A stretch of DNA of 64,000 nucleotides, taken from NCBI RefSeq assembly GCF_003149515.1, contig NZ_CP029145.1, positions 868,001-932,000 on the forward strand. Reading direction: 5' to 3'. Origin of the DNA: Hymenobacter nivis. GTDB lineage: Bacteria > Bacteroidota > Bacteroidia > Cytophagales > Hymenobacteraceae. Of this stretch, positions 1 through 8,236 are shown piece after piece. The position numbers and the translations under genes were made by a program. The notes under the pieces were generated by a model that was not told the origin of the DNA, searched no databases, and saw nothing but the letters and a program-made list of their open reading frames with translations. Numbering within the stretch: position 1 is the stretch's first letter; the number at the start of each line of letters is the position of its first letter.

Positions 1-915
1 GCTACCCGGCACGCCCGTGATGCGGTGCGCTACCAGGCCCCCGGTGCAGCTCTCGGCCGTGGCCAGCGTCAGGCCCCGGGCCAGCAGTAACTGGCCGATG
101 GCGGCCTCCAGCGTGGTTTCTTCCTCAGCAAAAATGTAGGGCCCCGCGCGCTCGCGCAGCGCCGGCAGCAGGGCCAGCATCCGGCCGCGCAGGTCGGGCT
201 GGCCGTCGTCGGTGCCCGTGAGGCGCAGGCGCACGGCCCCCAGGCTGGGCAGGTAGGCCAGTTTGAAATTGGGCGGGAGGGCGTCTTCCCAATCGGCAAT
301 TTTCTCGGCCAGGTACGACTCGCCCAGGCCCACGGTCATCACCACCACGTGCTCGATGGGCGCGATATTGAACCGTTCGCGCAGGCGCGGCAGCACTTCG
401 TCGGCCATCAGCTTCTTCATCTCGAAGGGCACGCCGGGCATGCTCACGAACACCGTGCCCTGGTCCTCAAACCACATGCCCGGGGCCGTGCCCACGGCGT
501 TGAACAGCACCTGGCAGCCCGCCGGCACTAAGGCCTGCTGGCGGTTCACGTCGAGCATAGGCCGGTTGTAGCGCCGGAAAAACTCGGTGACGTGAACCAG
601 CGTGGGCGCGTCCATCACCAGCTCGCTGCCGAAGTAGCGGGCCAGCACGTGCTTGGTCAGGTCATCCTTAGTGGGGCCCAGGCCGCCGGTGATGAGTACC
701 ACCCGGGCCCGCTGCCGGGCCTGGTCGAGGGCCTCCACTATCTCGTCGGCGCGGTCGGATACCGACGAGATCTGGCGCACGCGTAGCCCGATTTTGGCCA
801 GCTCCTGGCCCATAAAGGCCGAATTGGTGTCGACGACCTGGCCGTAGAGCAGCTCGTCGCCAATGGTCATGATTTCAACGTCGGGCGGGGCAGGGCGGGG
901 GGCAGTAGTGGGCAT
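1..915 (-). CDS. cinA: CinA-family protein, C-terminus cut by window
   Basis: Reads leftward from an ATG at 915 and runs off the window edge, so only about 305 residues are visible. The N-terminal molybdopterin-binding-like domain is clear: EIMTIGDELLYGQVVDTNS near residue 14, then ITGGLGPTKDD and MPGVPFEMK. After about residue 255 the nicotinamide-nucleotide amidohydrolase domain begins (LATAESCTGGLVAHRITG, with the Ser of the AESCTGG motif). Family members deamidate nicotinamide mononucleotide in pyridine-nucleotide recycling and hydrolyse ADP-ribose; the old competence link is not supported here. A second ATG at residue 16 is possible, but the upstream ATG gives the usual short leader. It is divergent from the DUF4197 gene. 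Confidence 0.93.
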   Translation of the reverse strand, partial: MPTTAPRPAPPDVEIMTIGDELLYGQVVDTNSAFMGQELAKIGLRVRQISSVSDRADEIVEALDQARQRARVVLITGGLGPTKDDLTKHVLARYFGSELVMDAPTLVHVTEFFRRYNRPMLDVNRQQALVPAGCQVLFNAVGTAPGMWFEDQGTVFVSMPGVPFEMKKLMADEVLPRLRERFNIAPIEHVVVMTVGLGESYLAEKIADWEDALPPNFKLAYLPSLGAVRLRLTGTDDGQPDLRGRMLALLPALRERAGPYIFAEEETTLEAAIGQLLLARGLTLATAESCTGGLVAHRITGVPGS

Positions 916-1051
916 GAACGGGCGGGCGCGGGGCCCTGCGGGGGGAGGAGGAAATGGATTTGGCGGGAAAATTGCGTCACTTTGCAGCCGCGCCGGCACT
1001 ACGACAGCCACACCGGCTACCGGGTTTTCCCGCCGCGCTTTTTTTATTGCC

Positions 1052-1903
1052 ATGTTTACCCGTTTTGTCACCCTTTTGCTAACCGCTGGCCTGCTGGCCG
1101 CCGCCCCCGCCGCCCGGGCTCAGACCACTAAAAAAACCACTAAAACCAAAACCACGGCCACCAAAACGGCCACCGCCAAGGCTGCTGCCGCTAAAGCTGC
1201 CGCGGCTAAAACGGCCGCCGCCAAGGCAGCGGCAACTAAGGCAGCTGCAACCAAGGCTGCCGCCACGCCCGCCCCAGCCCCCGTGGCGCCCCTTACCGAG
1301 GCTGAAGCCAGCGGCGGTATTAAGGATGCCCTTAACAAGAGCGTCACCAAGGCCGTGGAATTTGCCTCGGAGAAGGACGGTTTCAACCTGAACGACGATA
1401 TCCACATCCCCTTTCCGGAAGATATGGTGCTGATGAAGAGCACGCTGGGCCGTATCCCAGGCATGAGCACCGTGGTGTCGACGTTCGAAACCCAGCTCAA
1501 CCGCGCCGCTGAGGCCGCCGCGCCCAAGGCCAAGGGCATTTTCCTGGCCGCCCTCGCCAACATCAGCCTGACCGACGCGCTGGGCTTGGTCACGAGCAGC
1601 TCGACGGACGCGGCCACGCAGTTCCTGCGCAAATCGACCGAGGCGCAGCTCGTAGCGGCCTTCAAGCCCGACATCACCGCGGCCATCAGCCAGGTGGGGG
1701 CCGAGGCCGCCTACACTAAAATGACCACCCAGTACAACCGCATTCCGCTGATGACGCCGGTGCAAACCGACCTTTCGGCCTACACCACCCAGAAGGCCGT
1801 GGACGGCATCTTCATCCTCATGGCCCAGGAAGAGGCCAAAATCCGCCGCAACCCCGCCGCCCGCACCACCGACTTGCTCAAGCGCGTGTTTGCCACTAAG
1901 TAA
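1052..1903 (+). CDS. DUF4197 domain protein with signal peptide and Lys/Ala repeat
   Basis: 283 residues from ATG 1052, chosen because it starts directly with a signal peptide (MFTRFVTLLLTAGLLAAAPA, cleavage near ARAQ). The mature protein opens with a Thr/Lys then Ala/Lys-rich stretch of imperfect AKAAA/TKAAA pentads (about residues 30-75), probably a flexible or surface-binding linker. The remainder matches DUF4197: GGIKDALNKSVTKAV, then PFPEDMVLMKSTL, and a C-terminus ending in LLKRVFATK. DUF4197 proteins are periplasmic proteins of unknown function found widely in Gram-negative bacteria. An upstream in-frame start at 863 would add a non-hydrophobic leader and is rejected. Confidence 0.88.
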   Translation: MFTRFVTLLLTAGLLAAAPAARAQTTKKTTKTKTTATKTATAKAAAAKAAAAKTAAAKAAATKAAATKAAATPAPAPVAPLTEAEASGGIKDALNKSVTKAVEFASEKDGFNLNDDIHIPFPEDMVLMKSTLGRIPGMSTVVSTFETQLNRAAEAAAPKAKGIFLAALANISLTDALGLVTSSSTDAATQFLRKSTEAQLVAAFKPDITAAISQVGAEAAYTKMTTQYNRIPLMTPVQTDLSAYTTQKAVDGIFILMAQEEAKIRRNPAARTTDLLKRVFATK

Positions 1904-1919
1904 GGTCTTATTTAGGGGT

Positions 1920-1976
1920 CCGTCTTACAGAGAAGCTCCAGTTGCACAGCGCAGCCGGGGCTTCTCAGTAGGACGG
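1920..1976. terminator. Inverted repeat between convergent genes
   Basis: Arms CCGTCTTACAGAGAAGC and GCTTCTCAGTAGGACGG pair with few mismatches around a 20-base loop. It lies between the ends of the rightward DUF4197 gene and the leftward acidic gene, where a bidirectional terminator is expected. There is no strong T run, so factor-independent termination is uncertain. Confidence 0.5.
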
Positions 1977-1984
1977 GGGTCCTA

Positions 1985-2350
1985 CTAATAATCGTCGTTG
2001 TCGGAGCTGCGGCCGCTGCGGCCGCGGGGGCTGAAACCGTCGTCCTCGTCCTCATCGTCGCCGAAATCATCGTTTTCGTCGTCGAGTGAGCCGAAGCCGC
2101 TGCGCTCGGCGCTGTCGGCATTATCGGCGTTTTCGGCGGCTACGTGCTCGGCTTCGGTCATGCCGGCCAGGTCCAGGGCTTCGTCGTGGCTTGAGCCGGT
2201 GTCGCGCCACATCAGGTAGTCGGCGTACTTGGCCGAAAGCTGGTCTTCGGGGTTGCCCAACGCCTTGGCCCCGCCTTGGGCGGCGTAGGAATCGAGGGTA
2301 TCGTCGTCGTCGAGCAAGTCGTCGTCCAGGTCGTCGTCGTGGTCAATCAT
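1985..2350 (-). CDS. Small highly acidic hypothetical protein
   Basis: 121 residues, unrecognised. The N-terminus (IDHDDDLDDDLLDDDDTLDS) and the C-terminal third (DDENDDFGDDEDEDDGF) are almost all Asp/Glu, separated by a more ordinary middle segment (QLSAKYADYLMWRDTGSSHDEALDLAGMT split over residues 35-70) that could fold as a helix-turn-helix-like or helical hairpin. No signal peptide or membrane segment. The very low pI suggests a cytoplasmic protein that binds cations or basic partners, but this is inference. It follows the lipid A block in the same direction with about 200 bases between, so it is probably transcribed separately. Confidence 0.7.
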   Translation of the reverse strand: MIDHDDDLDDDLLDDDDTLDSYAAQGGAKALGNPEDQLSAKYADYLMWRDTGSSHDEALDLAGMTEAEHVAAENADNADSAERSGFGSLDDENDDFGDDEDEDDGFSPRGRSGRSSDNDDY

Positions 2351-2554
2351 GGCCGGGGCGGAATAAAATAAGGGTGGAAGGTAAAGGCAGAAACGGCGGC
2401 GAAGATACGCACCGCAGCAAAACGGAGTTCCCTCAGAAAGCGGGTTTGGGGCCCCGGAAGCAATATTACTTTTAGAATAGCCGCATTAGCCGTGCCGTGG
2501 TGGCGGGCAATTGCCAGTTGGGAACAGCCAGCGGCTGGGAAGAAAAATACGCGC

Positions 2555-3193
2555 CTAGCGCGGCCGTACCGCCTGGAAATCTGTCACCAGCAACTCCTCG
2601 TCGCAAAAGGCGTACTCGGCCGGCACGTTGGAGCTGAGCAGCACCGTACGGCCGGTGCGGGTGGCGCGCACGTGCTCCTGGAACCAGGCCGCCCCGGTGG
2701 CATCGAGGTTGGTGGTGGGCTCGTCGAGCAGCAGCAGCGGCGCGTCGGCGTACAGGGCCAGGCCCAGCTTGAGGCGCTGTTTCATGCCCGACGAAAACTC
2801 GCGCACCAGCCGCTGCCGGGCCCCTTCCAGGTACATGATGCCGATGAGGCCATCCAGCGAAACGCCCGGCCGCAGCGGCTTAAACTGGGTGTGGAAGCGC
2901 AGCAGCTCGGTCAGCGTCAGCTCCTCCAGCAGGTCGAGGTAGGGGGCGGCGTAAGCCAGGTGCCGGGGCACGTCCTCCACGGCCAGGGCCCGGCCGGCCA
3001 GGGTGTAGGCCAGGGTGCCCTCGGTGGGTAGCAATTGGCCCGATAAGGTATTAAGCAGTGTGCTTTTGCCGGCGCCGTTGGGCCCCAGCACGGCCGTAGC
3101 GCTGCCGGGCCGAAAGGTGCGCGTGAGGCCCCGGTAAATCCAGTCGCGCTGGTAGCGCTTGCCCAGGCCGGTGGCCGTCAGCTCAATCGGCAC
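2555..3193 (-). CDS. ABC transporter ATP-binding protein (CcmA-like size)
   Basis: 212 residues from a GTG at 3193. This start overlaps the end of lpxA by 11 bases, suggesting translational coupling; the longer frame reads through lpxA coding sequence and is rejected. Walker [10 protein letters not shown] is at residues 37-45, the signature is FSSGMKQR, and Walker B is [13 protein letters not shown]. It has the size of a single-domain exporter ATPase of the CcmA/drug-export type. No permease gene is in the window, so the substrate is unknown. Its place directly behind lpxA in the same transcript suggests envelope-related transport, an inference from context only. Confidence 0.85.
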   Translation of the reverse strand: MPIELTATGLGKRYQRDWIYRGLTRTFRPGSATAVLGPNGAGKSTLLNTLSGQLLPTEGTLAYTLAGRALAVEDVPRHLAYAAPYLDLLEELTLTELLRFHTQFKPLRPGVSLDGLIGIMYLEGARQRLVREFSSGMKQRLKLGLALYADAPLLLLDEPTTNLDATGAAWFQEHVRATRTGRTVLLSSNVPAEYAFCDEELLVTDFQAVRPR

Positions 3194-3986
3194 CCTCGTC
3201 GAGGCCTTTTTTGCCGGGGCCCTTGATGATGCCGCGGCTGGCGGCCTGCACAAACGCCACGGCCAGCGCACGCTCGGCCGAAGCAGGTACTTCGGCCTCG
3301 ATGCGGTCGAGGGCTTCCTGGGTGTTCAGCCCGCCCAGGAACAGGATGCGGTACAGGTCCTGAATTTCCAGCACCTGCTGCTCGGAGAAGTTGCGGCGGC
3401 GCAGGCCCACCGAGTTTACCCCGGCGTAGGTAAGGGGCTCGCGGGCGGCCTTCACGAAGGGGGGTACGTCCTTCCGTACCAGCGAGCCGCCGCCAATAAA
3501 GGCGTGGGCCCCCACGCTCACAAACTGGTGGATGGCCGTCATACCACCCAAAATGGCCCAGTCGCCTATCTGCACGTGCCCGGCCAGCTGCACCGCGTTC
3601 GAAATCACGCAGTGGTCGCCCACCACGCAGTCGTGGGCCACGTGCACGTAGGCTTGCAGCAGGCAGTGGGCCCCCACCACGGTGCGGCCGCGGTCCACGG
3701 TGCCGCGGTTCACGGTCACGCACTCGCGCAGCACGGTATAGTCGCCCACGTGGGCGGTGGTGTGCTCGCCGGCAAACTTGAGGTCTTGCGGGATGGCCGA
3801 CACTACGGCCCCCGGGAAAATCTGGCAGTGGGCCCCGATGCGGGCCCCGGCCATGATGGTGACGTTGGGCCCCACCCACGTGCCTTCGCCAATTTCCACG
3901 TCTGCGGCAATGGTCGTAAAGGGCTCAACGGTAACGCCTGGGGCCAGGCGGGCGTCGGGGTGAATGTGGGCGAGGGGTGAAATCAT
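3183..3986 (-). CDS. lpxA: Acyl-ACP--UDP-N-acetylglucosamine O-acyltransferase
   Basis: 267 residues, the normal LpxA length. It catalyses the first step of lipid A synthesis, transfer of a 3-hydroxyacyl chain from ACP to O-3 of UDP-GlcNAc in the cytoplasm. The N-terminal two thirds are hexapeptide repeats forming the left-handed beta helix (from [14 protein letters not shown] onward). The catalytic His lies in VHVAHDC (His118, corresponding to E. coli His125). The C-terminal helical domain contains [11 protein letters not shown]. It is the third of the three lpx genes here (lpxD, lpxC-fabZ, lpxA), all leftward with roughly 100-base gaps, and its stop overlaps the ABC ATPase start. Confidence 0.97.
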   Translation of the reverse strand: MISPLAHIHPDARLAPGVTVEPFTTIAADVEIGEGTWVGPNVTIMAGARIGAHCQIFPGAVVSAIPQDLKFAGEHTTAHVGDYTVLRECVTVNRGTVDRGRTVVGAHCLLQAYVHVAHDCVVGDHCVISNAVQLAGHVQIGDWAILGGMTAIHQFVSVGAHAFIGGGSLVRKDVPPFVKAAREPLTYAGVNSVGLRRRNFSEQQVLEIQDLYRILFLGGLNTQEALDRIEAEVPASAERALAVAFVQAASRGIIKGPGKKGLDEGAD

Positions 3987-4082
3987 TTTTTGAGCTATTA
4001 GCTACAGCTGTAAGCCGTTAGCTTTTTTGAGTAATCAACAGCGATGAGCTAACAGCTAAAGGCTGATAGCTAACGGCTGACT
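3987..4082. repeat. Degenerate AGCTAACGGCT-type intergenic repeat
   Basis: The lpxC-fabZ to lpxA gap is built from variants of one word: GAGCTATTAGCTACAGCTGT, CCGTTAGCTTTTTTGAG, GAGCTAACAGCTAAAGGCTG and GATAGCTAACGGCTGA. The parts are partly complementary and could form a hairpin in the operon mRNA. It looks like a low-complexity repeat, not a promoter. Confidence 0.5.
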
Positions 4083-5480
4083 TCAGGTGTTCTCTTTGCG
4101 CACGATGGCGGCGCTCATTTCGGCGTCCATCACCACTTTGCCGTTCACGAAGGCCTGGCCTTTCATTTTGGCAATGCCGCGCTTGACGGGGGCCAGCAGC
4201 CAGCAGTGGAAAATGATGGTGTCGCCAGGGATAACCTTCTTGCGGAAGCGGCAGTTTTCGATGCCCAGGAAGTACTGCCAGTAGTTTTCGGGGTCGGGTA
4301 CGGTGTTCATCACCAGAATGCCGCCCGTTTGGGCCATGGCCTCCACCTGCAACACGCCGGGCATCACCGGGTTGCCGGGGAAGTGGCCCTGAAAGAATTG
4401 CTCGTTCATGGTCACGTTCTTCACCGCCGTCACCATCTGCGAATCCAAGTGAATCACCTTATCGAGCAGCAGAAACGGGTAGCGGTGGGGCAGCACCTGC
4501 ATGATGCGGTTGACGTCCATCACCGGCTCGCGGGTGGGGTCGTACGCCGGTATGGGATTGGAGCGATCCTCCAGCATCTTCTTCTTGATCTTCTTGGCGA
4601 AGGCCACGTTGGCAGCGTGGCCGGGCCGGGCGGCCAGGATCTGGCCCTTCAGCGGGCGGCCCACCAGAGCGAGGTCGCCCACGAGGTCGAGCAGCTTGTG
4701 GCGGGCGGGCTCGTTCTTGTAGCGCAGGTCCACGTTGTTGAGGATGCCTTCTTTCTTGACGCTCACGCGGGGCTTGCCCAGCATTTTGGCCAGGTCGTTC
4801 AGCTCCTCGTCGGCCACCACGCGGTCCACCACCACAATGGCGTTGCTCAGGTCGCCGCCCTTGATAAGGTTGGACTTATACAAGTGCTCCAGCTCGTGCA
4901 AAAAGCAGAAGGTGCGCGAGCTGGCAATTTCGTTGGCAAACTGCCCGATGTCGGCCAGCGTGGCGTGCTGTGAGCCCAGCACCGGCGAGTTGTAGTCCAC
5001 CATCACCGTGAGGCGGTAGTCGGAGAGCGGCAGGGCGGCAATTTCCACGCCCCTCGCATTGTCCACGTAGCGGATGGTGTCCGGGATTTCGTAGTAGTTG
5101 CGCAGCGCGTTCTGCTCCTCCAGGCCCACGCTTTGCAGGGCGTGGATGAACTCGGCTGCCGAGCCGTCCATAATTGGCGGCTCGGGGCCTGAGAGCTGGA
5201 TCAGCACGTTGTCGAGCTGCAAGCCCACCAGGGCGGCCAGCGTGTGCTCCACAGTGTTCACGCGGGCCCCGTTCTGCTCGATGGTGGTGCCCCGCGAGAG
5301 GTCTACTACGTTGTCCACGTCGGCGTCGACGACCGGCTGGCCGGGCAAATCCACGCGCTGAAATTTGTAGCCGTGGCCGATGGGAGCGGGGCAGAAGGTC
5401 ATCGTGGCCTCTACACCGGTGTGCAGCCCAATGCCGCGCACCGTCACGGGCGCTTTGATGGTGTGTTGCTTATCGTTCAT
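4083..5480 (-). CDS. lpxC/fabZ: Bifunctional UDP-3-O-acyl-GlcNAc deacetylase / 3-hydroxyacyl-ACP dehydratase
   Basis: 465 residues, a fusion typical of Bacteroidota. LpxC occupies about 1-305: [15 protein letters not shown] near residue 15, zinc ligands His79 (TVEHTLAAL) and His261/Asp265 ([16 protein letters not shown]), and His288 in RPGHAAN. After a short linker FabZ runs from about 325 to 465, with [13 protein letters not shown], catalytic His366 in [11 protein letters not shown] and Glu380 in [11 protein letters not shown]. The first half deacetylates UDP-3-O-acyl-GlcNAc, the committed lipid A step; the second dehydrates 3-hydroxyacyl-ACP for fatty acid synthesis. The fusion ties the two competing uses of hydroxyacyl-ACP together. 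No frameshift or missing catalytic residue was seen. Confidence 0.97.
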   Translation of the reverse strand: MNDKQHTIKAPVTVRGIGLHTGVEATMTFCPAPIGHGYKFQRVDLPGQPVVDADVDNVVDLSRGTTIEQNGARVNTVEHTLAALVGLQLDNVLIQLSGPEPPIMDGSAAEFIHALQSVGLEEQNALRNYYEIPDTIRYVDNARGVEIAALPLSDYRLTVMVDYNSPVLGSQHATLADIGQFANEIASSRTFCFLHELEHLYKSNLIKGGDLSNAIVVVDRVVADEELNDLAKMLGKPRVSVKKEGILNNVDLRYKNEPARHKLLDLVGDLALVGRPLKGQILAARPGHAANVAFAKKIKKKMLEDRSNPIPAYDPTREPVMDVNRIMQVLPHRYPFLLLDKVIHLDSQMVTAVKNVTMNEQFFQGHFPGNPVMPGVLQVEAMAQTGGILVMNTVPDPENYWQYFLGIENCRFRKKVIPGDTIIFHCWLLAPVKRGIAKMKGQAFVNGKVVMDAEMSAAIVRKENT

Positions 5481-5580
5481 TCTGGTGAGTTGTCAGCTGG
5501 TAATTACCAGTTGGGAGGGGTTGTAGCCCGAAAGCTTTGACAACCGACAACTGCTAACGAACAACTAAGGGGGTACAAAG
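5481..5580. repeat. AGTTGTCAGCTGGTAATTACC-type intergenic repeat
   Basis: The lpxD to lpxC-fabZ gap contains the palindromic core GGTAATTACC flanked by CAGCTG and CAGTTGGG, and a further TGACAACCGACAACTGC. Related words recur at about 53860-53900 (ATTACCAATTGACAACCGGT). It resembles a dispersed intergenic repeat; no gene is present. Confidence 0.4.
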
Positions 5581-6621
5581 CTAGGGCTTTTCCGGCGCGT
5601 TTGCTGCCTTTTCGAGGCGTTCGACGCGGTGCAGGATTTCGGGCAGGTTGCGGAACACTACCAGCACCCGCTGGCTTTGCTTGAGGTCGAGGGCGGGGCG
5701 ACCCTGGAGGATGCGGCCCTCGCCCTTCACCGATTTGTGCACGCCGGTTTGGGCCGCAAGGGTGGTTTTGTTGGCCAGCGTGATGTGGCCCACCACGCCC
5801 ACCTGCCCGCCCAGTAAGCAGTAATCGCCAATTTTCGTTGAGCCCGAGATGCCGGTTTGCGCGGCGATAACCGTGTGCTTACCAATTTCCACGTTGTGGC
5901 CCACTTGCACAAGGTTATCGATTTTGCTGCCCTCGCCCACCCGCGTCGTGCCCATGGTGGCGCAGTCCACGGTGGTGTTGGCCCCGATGCTCACGTAGTC
6001 TTCAAGTACTACGTGGCCGATTTGCGGGATGGGGCGGTAACTGCCGTCGGGCTGCGGGGCGAAGCCGAAGCCGTCGGTGCCCACCACGGCCCCCGCCTTG
6101 ACGACGCAAAACCGGCCAATGACCGTATCGGGGTAGATTTTAGCCCCGGCGTGAATCACGCTGCCCTCGCCAATCGTCACCCGGTCGCCGATGTAGGCAT
6201 GCGGAAACACCAGCACGTTGGGCCCCAGCCGGCAATTTTCGCCGATGTAGGAGAAGGCCCCGCGGTAGTGCCCGGGCCCCACGGTGGCCGTGGCGGCCAG
6301 GTACGCGGGCTCCTCCACGCCGCGCTTGCCCATGCGCGTGGCCTGGGCATAAAATTCGAGCAGCTTGGTGAAGCCCGAATACGGGTCGGCTACCCGGATG
6401 AGGGCGGCGGCCACTGGCTGCCGCGGGGCTAAGTCGGGGCCCACAATTACGGCCGAGGCCTGGGTGGTATAAAGGAAGTGCTCGTACTTGAGGTTGGACA
6501 GGAAGGCGAGCGAGCCGGCCCGGGCTTCATCAATTTTGGCCAGGCTAGTTACGCGCCGGGTGGCGTCGCCTTCCACGGTGCCCCCGAGCACCTCCGCAAT
6601 TTGTTGAACGGTAAATTCCAT
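5581..6621 (-). CDS. lpxD: UDP-3-O-(3-hydroxyacyl)glucosamine N-acyltransferase
   Basis: 346 residues from ATG 6621 (MEFTVQQIAEVLGG), the standard start; the open frame extends upstream into a palindrome and is not used. The N-terminal uridine-binding domain contains SLAFLSNLKYEHFL (about 37-50). Hexapeptide repeats run from about residue 110 (LAATATVGPG) to 320, with catalytic His242 in NLVQVGHNVEIGKHTV. A C-terminal helix follows (RNLPEILHRVERLEK). It adds the N-linked hydroxyacyl chain in the third step of lipid A synthesis. It heads the leftward lpx gene set, separated from the HD-domain gene by a perfect 42-base palindrome. Confidence 0.97.
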   Translation of the reverse strand: MEFTVQQIAEVLGGTVEGDATRRVTSLAKIDEARAGSLAFLSNLKYEHFLYTTQASAVIVGPDLAPRQPVAAALIRVADPYSGFTKLLEFYAQATRMGKRGVEEPAYLAATATVGPGHYRGAFSYIGENCRLGPNVLVFPHAYIGDRVTIGEGSVIHAGAKIYPDTVIGRFCVVKAGAVVGTDGFGFAPQPDGSYRPIPQIGHVVLEDYVSIGANTTVDCATMGTTRVGEGSKIDNLVQVGHNVEIGKHTVIAAQTGISGSTKIGDYCLLGGQVGVVGHITLANKTTLAAQTGVHKSVKGEGRILQGRPALDLKQSQRVLVVFRNLPEILHRVERLEKAANAPEKP

Positions 6622-6656
6622 AGGCGGGCAAAAGTAGGTTTTTTTAACTTTTTGCA

Positions 6657-6698
6657 GCGCGCAACCGGGCCGTGGGGCCCCACGGCCCGGTTGCGCGC
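6657..6698. other. Perfect 42-base palindrome between HD gene and lpxD
   Basis: The 21-base arm GCGCGCAACCGGGCCGTGGG(G) is followed at once by its exact reverse complement, with no loop and no mismatch. It sits in the 107-base gap between the HD hydrolase stop and the lpxD start. On the transcribed strand it is followed by an A-rich stretch, not a T run, so it is not a standard terminator for this operon. Confidence 0.85.
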
Positions 6699-6728
6699 GG
6701 GGCCCCGCGGTAGCTAACCGCCGACGGC

Positions 6729-7958
6729 TCAAATTATTTCCTTCGGGTAGCAGATGTAGAACTTGTCGACGCGCTGGCTCAGGGCCCGGATGTTGGGTAG
6801 GTCCGAGGCGTCCATCACGTTCACTACTTCGCCTTTTTTGGTGAGGATGTTGATGGGTTCCTGGCTGCGGGCGTCGTAGGCGCTATTGCTGAGGCGGCCG
6901 GCAATCATGAGCAGGGCGGCCTCGGCGGGCGGCAGCCGGAAGTGCTCGGCAATCAGCTCCTGAATGCCGAGCTTAAAGTCGTCGTCGAATGGCGCGGAGG
7001 CAATCACGATTTTCAGTAAGTTCCGGTTCAACAGGCTTTTGGCCAGGTAGCTGAGCACGACGTCGGGGTGGGTTGCCCAGCCTTTCACCGCCGACCAGAT
7101 GTCGTAGTCGTCCAGCTCCACGAAGCGGCTCAGGATTTTGGGGTCGGCGGCGAAGTCGGCCAGCGTCACGGCCTGGCCCAGGAAGAAGCCCAGGCAACTG
7201 TTGGCCGGCACTGCCACGCCCTGGCGGGTGAGGTCGCGGGCCCGCTGCACGGTGCGAATCACCATTTGCTCGGCGCTGGTCACGGTTTTGTGCAGGTAGA
7301 CCTGCCAGTACATCAGCCGCCGGCTTACCAGAAAGTTCTCGACCGAGTACACCGCTTTCTCTTCCAGCACCAGCTGCTCGTCCACCACGCGCAGCATTTT
7401 GATGAGGCGGTCGGCGCCCGGGCGGCCTTCCTCCACGCCGGTATAGAAGGAGTCGCGGTTGAGGTAGTCGAGGCGGTCCATGTCGAGCTGGCTGCTCACG
7501 AGCTGGTGGAAAAACGGCCGGCCGTAGGTATCCTCAAATATTTCGATGGCTAGCGTGAGCCGCCCGCCGAACGTTTCGTTAAGCCGCTGCATCAAAAATA
7601 GCGAGAGCTGCTCGTGCGGCACGTCCTGGAAAATAGCCGTTTCCAAGGCGTGCGACAGGGGCCCGTGGCCGATGTCGTGCAGCAGGATGGCGGCCAGCGC
7701 GGCCTCGCCCTCGGCGGCCGAAACCGGCACGCCCTTGTCTTTGAGCGTGCGCAGGGCCAGCTGCATCAGGTGCATGGCCCCCAGCGCGTGGTGAAAGCGC
7801 GTGTGCAGGGCCCCCGGGTACACAAACCCCGTGAGGCCCAGCTGCTGGATGCGCCGCAGCCGCTGAAAATACGGGTGCTCGATGAGGTCGAACAGCAGCT
7901 CGGTGGGAATGGTGACGAACCCGTACACGGGGTCGTTGAAAATCTTCTTCTTGTTCAC
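6729..7958 (-). CDS. HD-domain (dGTPase-like) phosphohydrolase
   Basis: 409 residues from a GTG at 7958 (NKKKIFNDPVYGFVTIP follows). The open frame upstream is low-complexity and unlike the family. HD metal ligands are visible: RFHHALGAMHL at about 54-64, ILLHDIGHGPLSHALE with HD at 94-95, and DMDRLDYLNRDS near 159-168. This is the COG1078 type related to dGTP triphosphohydrolases, common next to lpxD in Bacteroidota; the natural substrate is not settled. It lies upstream of lpxD in the same direction and diverges from porX. Confidence 0.88.
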   Translation of the reverse strand: MNKKKIFNDPVYGFVTIPTELLFDLIEHPYFQRLRRIQQLGLTGFVYPGALHTRFHHALGAMHLMQLALRTLKDKGVPVSAAEGEAALAAILLHDIGHGPLSHALETAIFQDVPHEQLSLFLMQRLNETFGGRLTLAIEIFEDTYGRPFFHQLVSSQLDMDRLDYLNRDSFYTGVEEGRPGADRLIKMLRVVDEQLVLEEKAVYSVENFLVSRRLMYWQVYLHKTVTSAEQMVIRTVQRARDLTRQGVAVPANSCLGFFLGQAVTLADFAADPKILSRFVELDDYDIWSAVKGWATHPDVVLSYLAKSLLNRNLLKIVIASAPFDDDFKLGIQELIAEHFRLPPAEAALLMIAGRLSNSAYDARSQEPINILTKKGEVVNVMDASDLPNIRALSQRVDKFYICYPKEII

Positions 7959-8236
7959 AGGCAAAACTGGCGCAATGGGCCCCACAAAAGAACGACGCCC
8001 GGCCCAACTACCGCCGCCAGGGCCCCGGCAGCCGCCCTTTGGGCCCCCCGGGCGCCGGCCGCGCCGGCCCGGTCGAAACAACCTAACTGCCAGTTTTTCG
8101 GTACTGCTGAGCAATTGCGCACCGCACCGGGTACTTATTCCGGCGCGTTTGCCGTTAACTCCTTGCGGGCCGCTGTTGTGGCGCGCGGCAACACCCGCGG
8201 CGGGCTCCAGGGCCCCCGCCCTAGTTCCTATTACTT

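Noticed and set aside
2555-3271. Longer start for the ABC ATPase
   Set aside because: The extra codons read lpxA coding sequence in another frame; GTG 3193 begins the conserved domain directly.
3159-4973. Long rightward frames over lpxA and lpxC-fabZ
   Set aside because: His/Val-rich shadows of the leftward lpx genes.
6657-6698. Palindrome as a terminator of the HD gene
   Set aside because: On the transcribed strand it is followed by an A-rich run, not T, and lpxD needs read-through or its own promoter.
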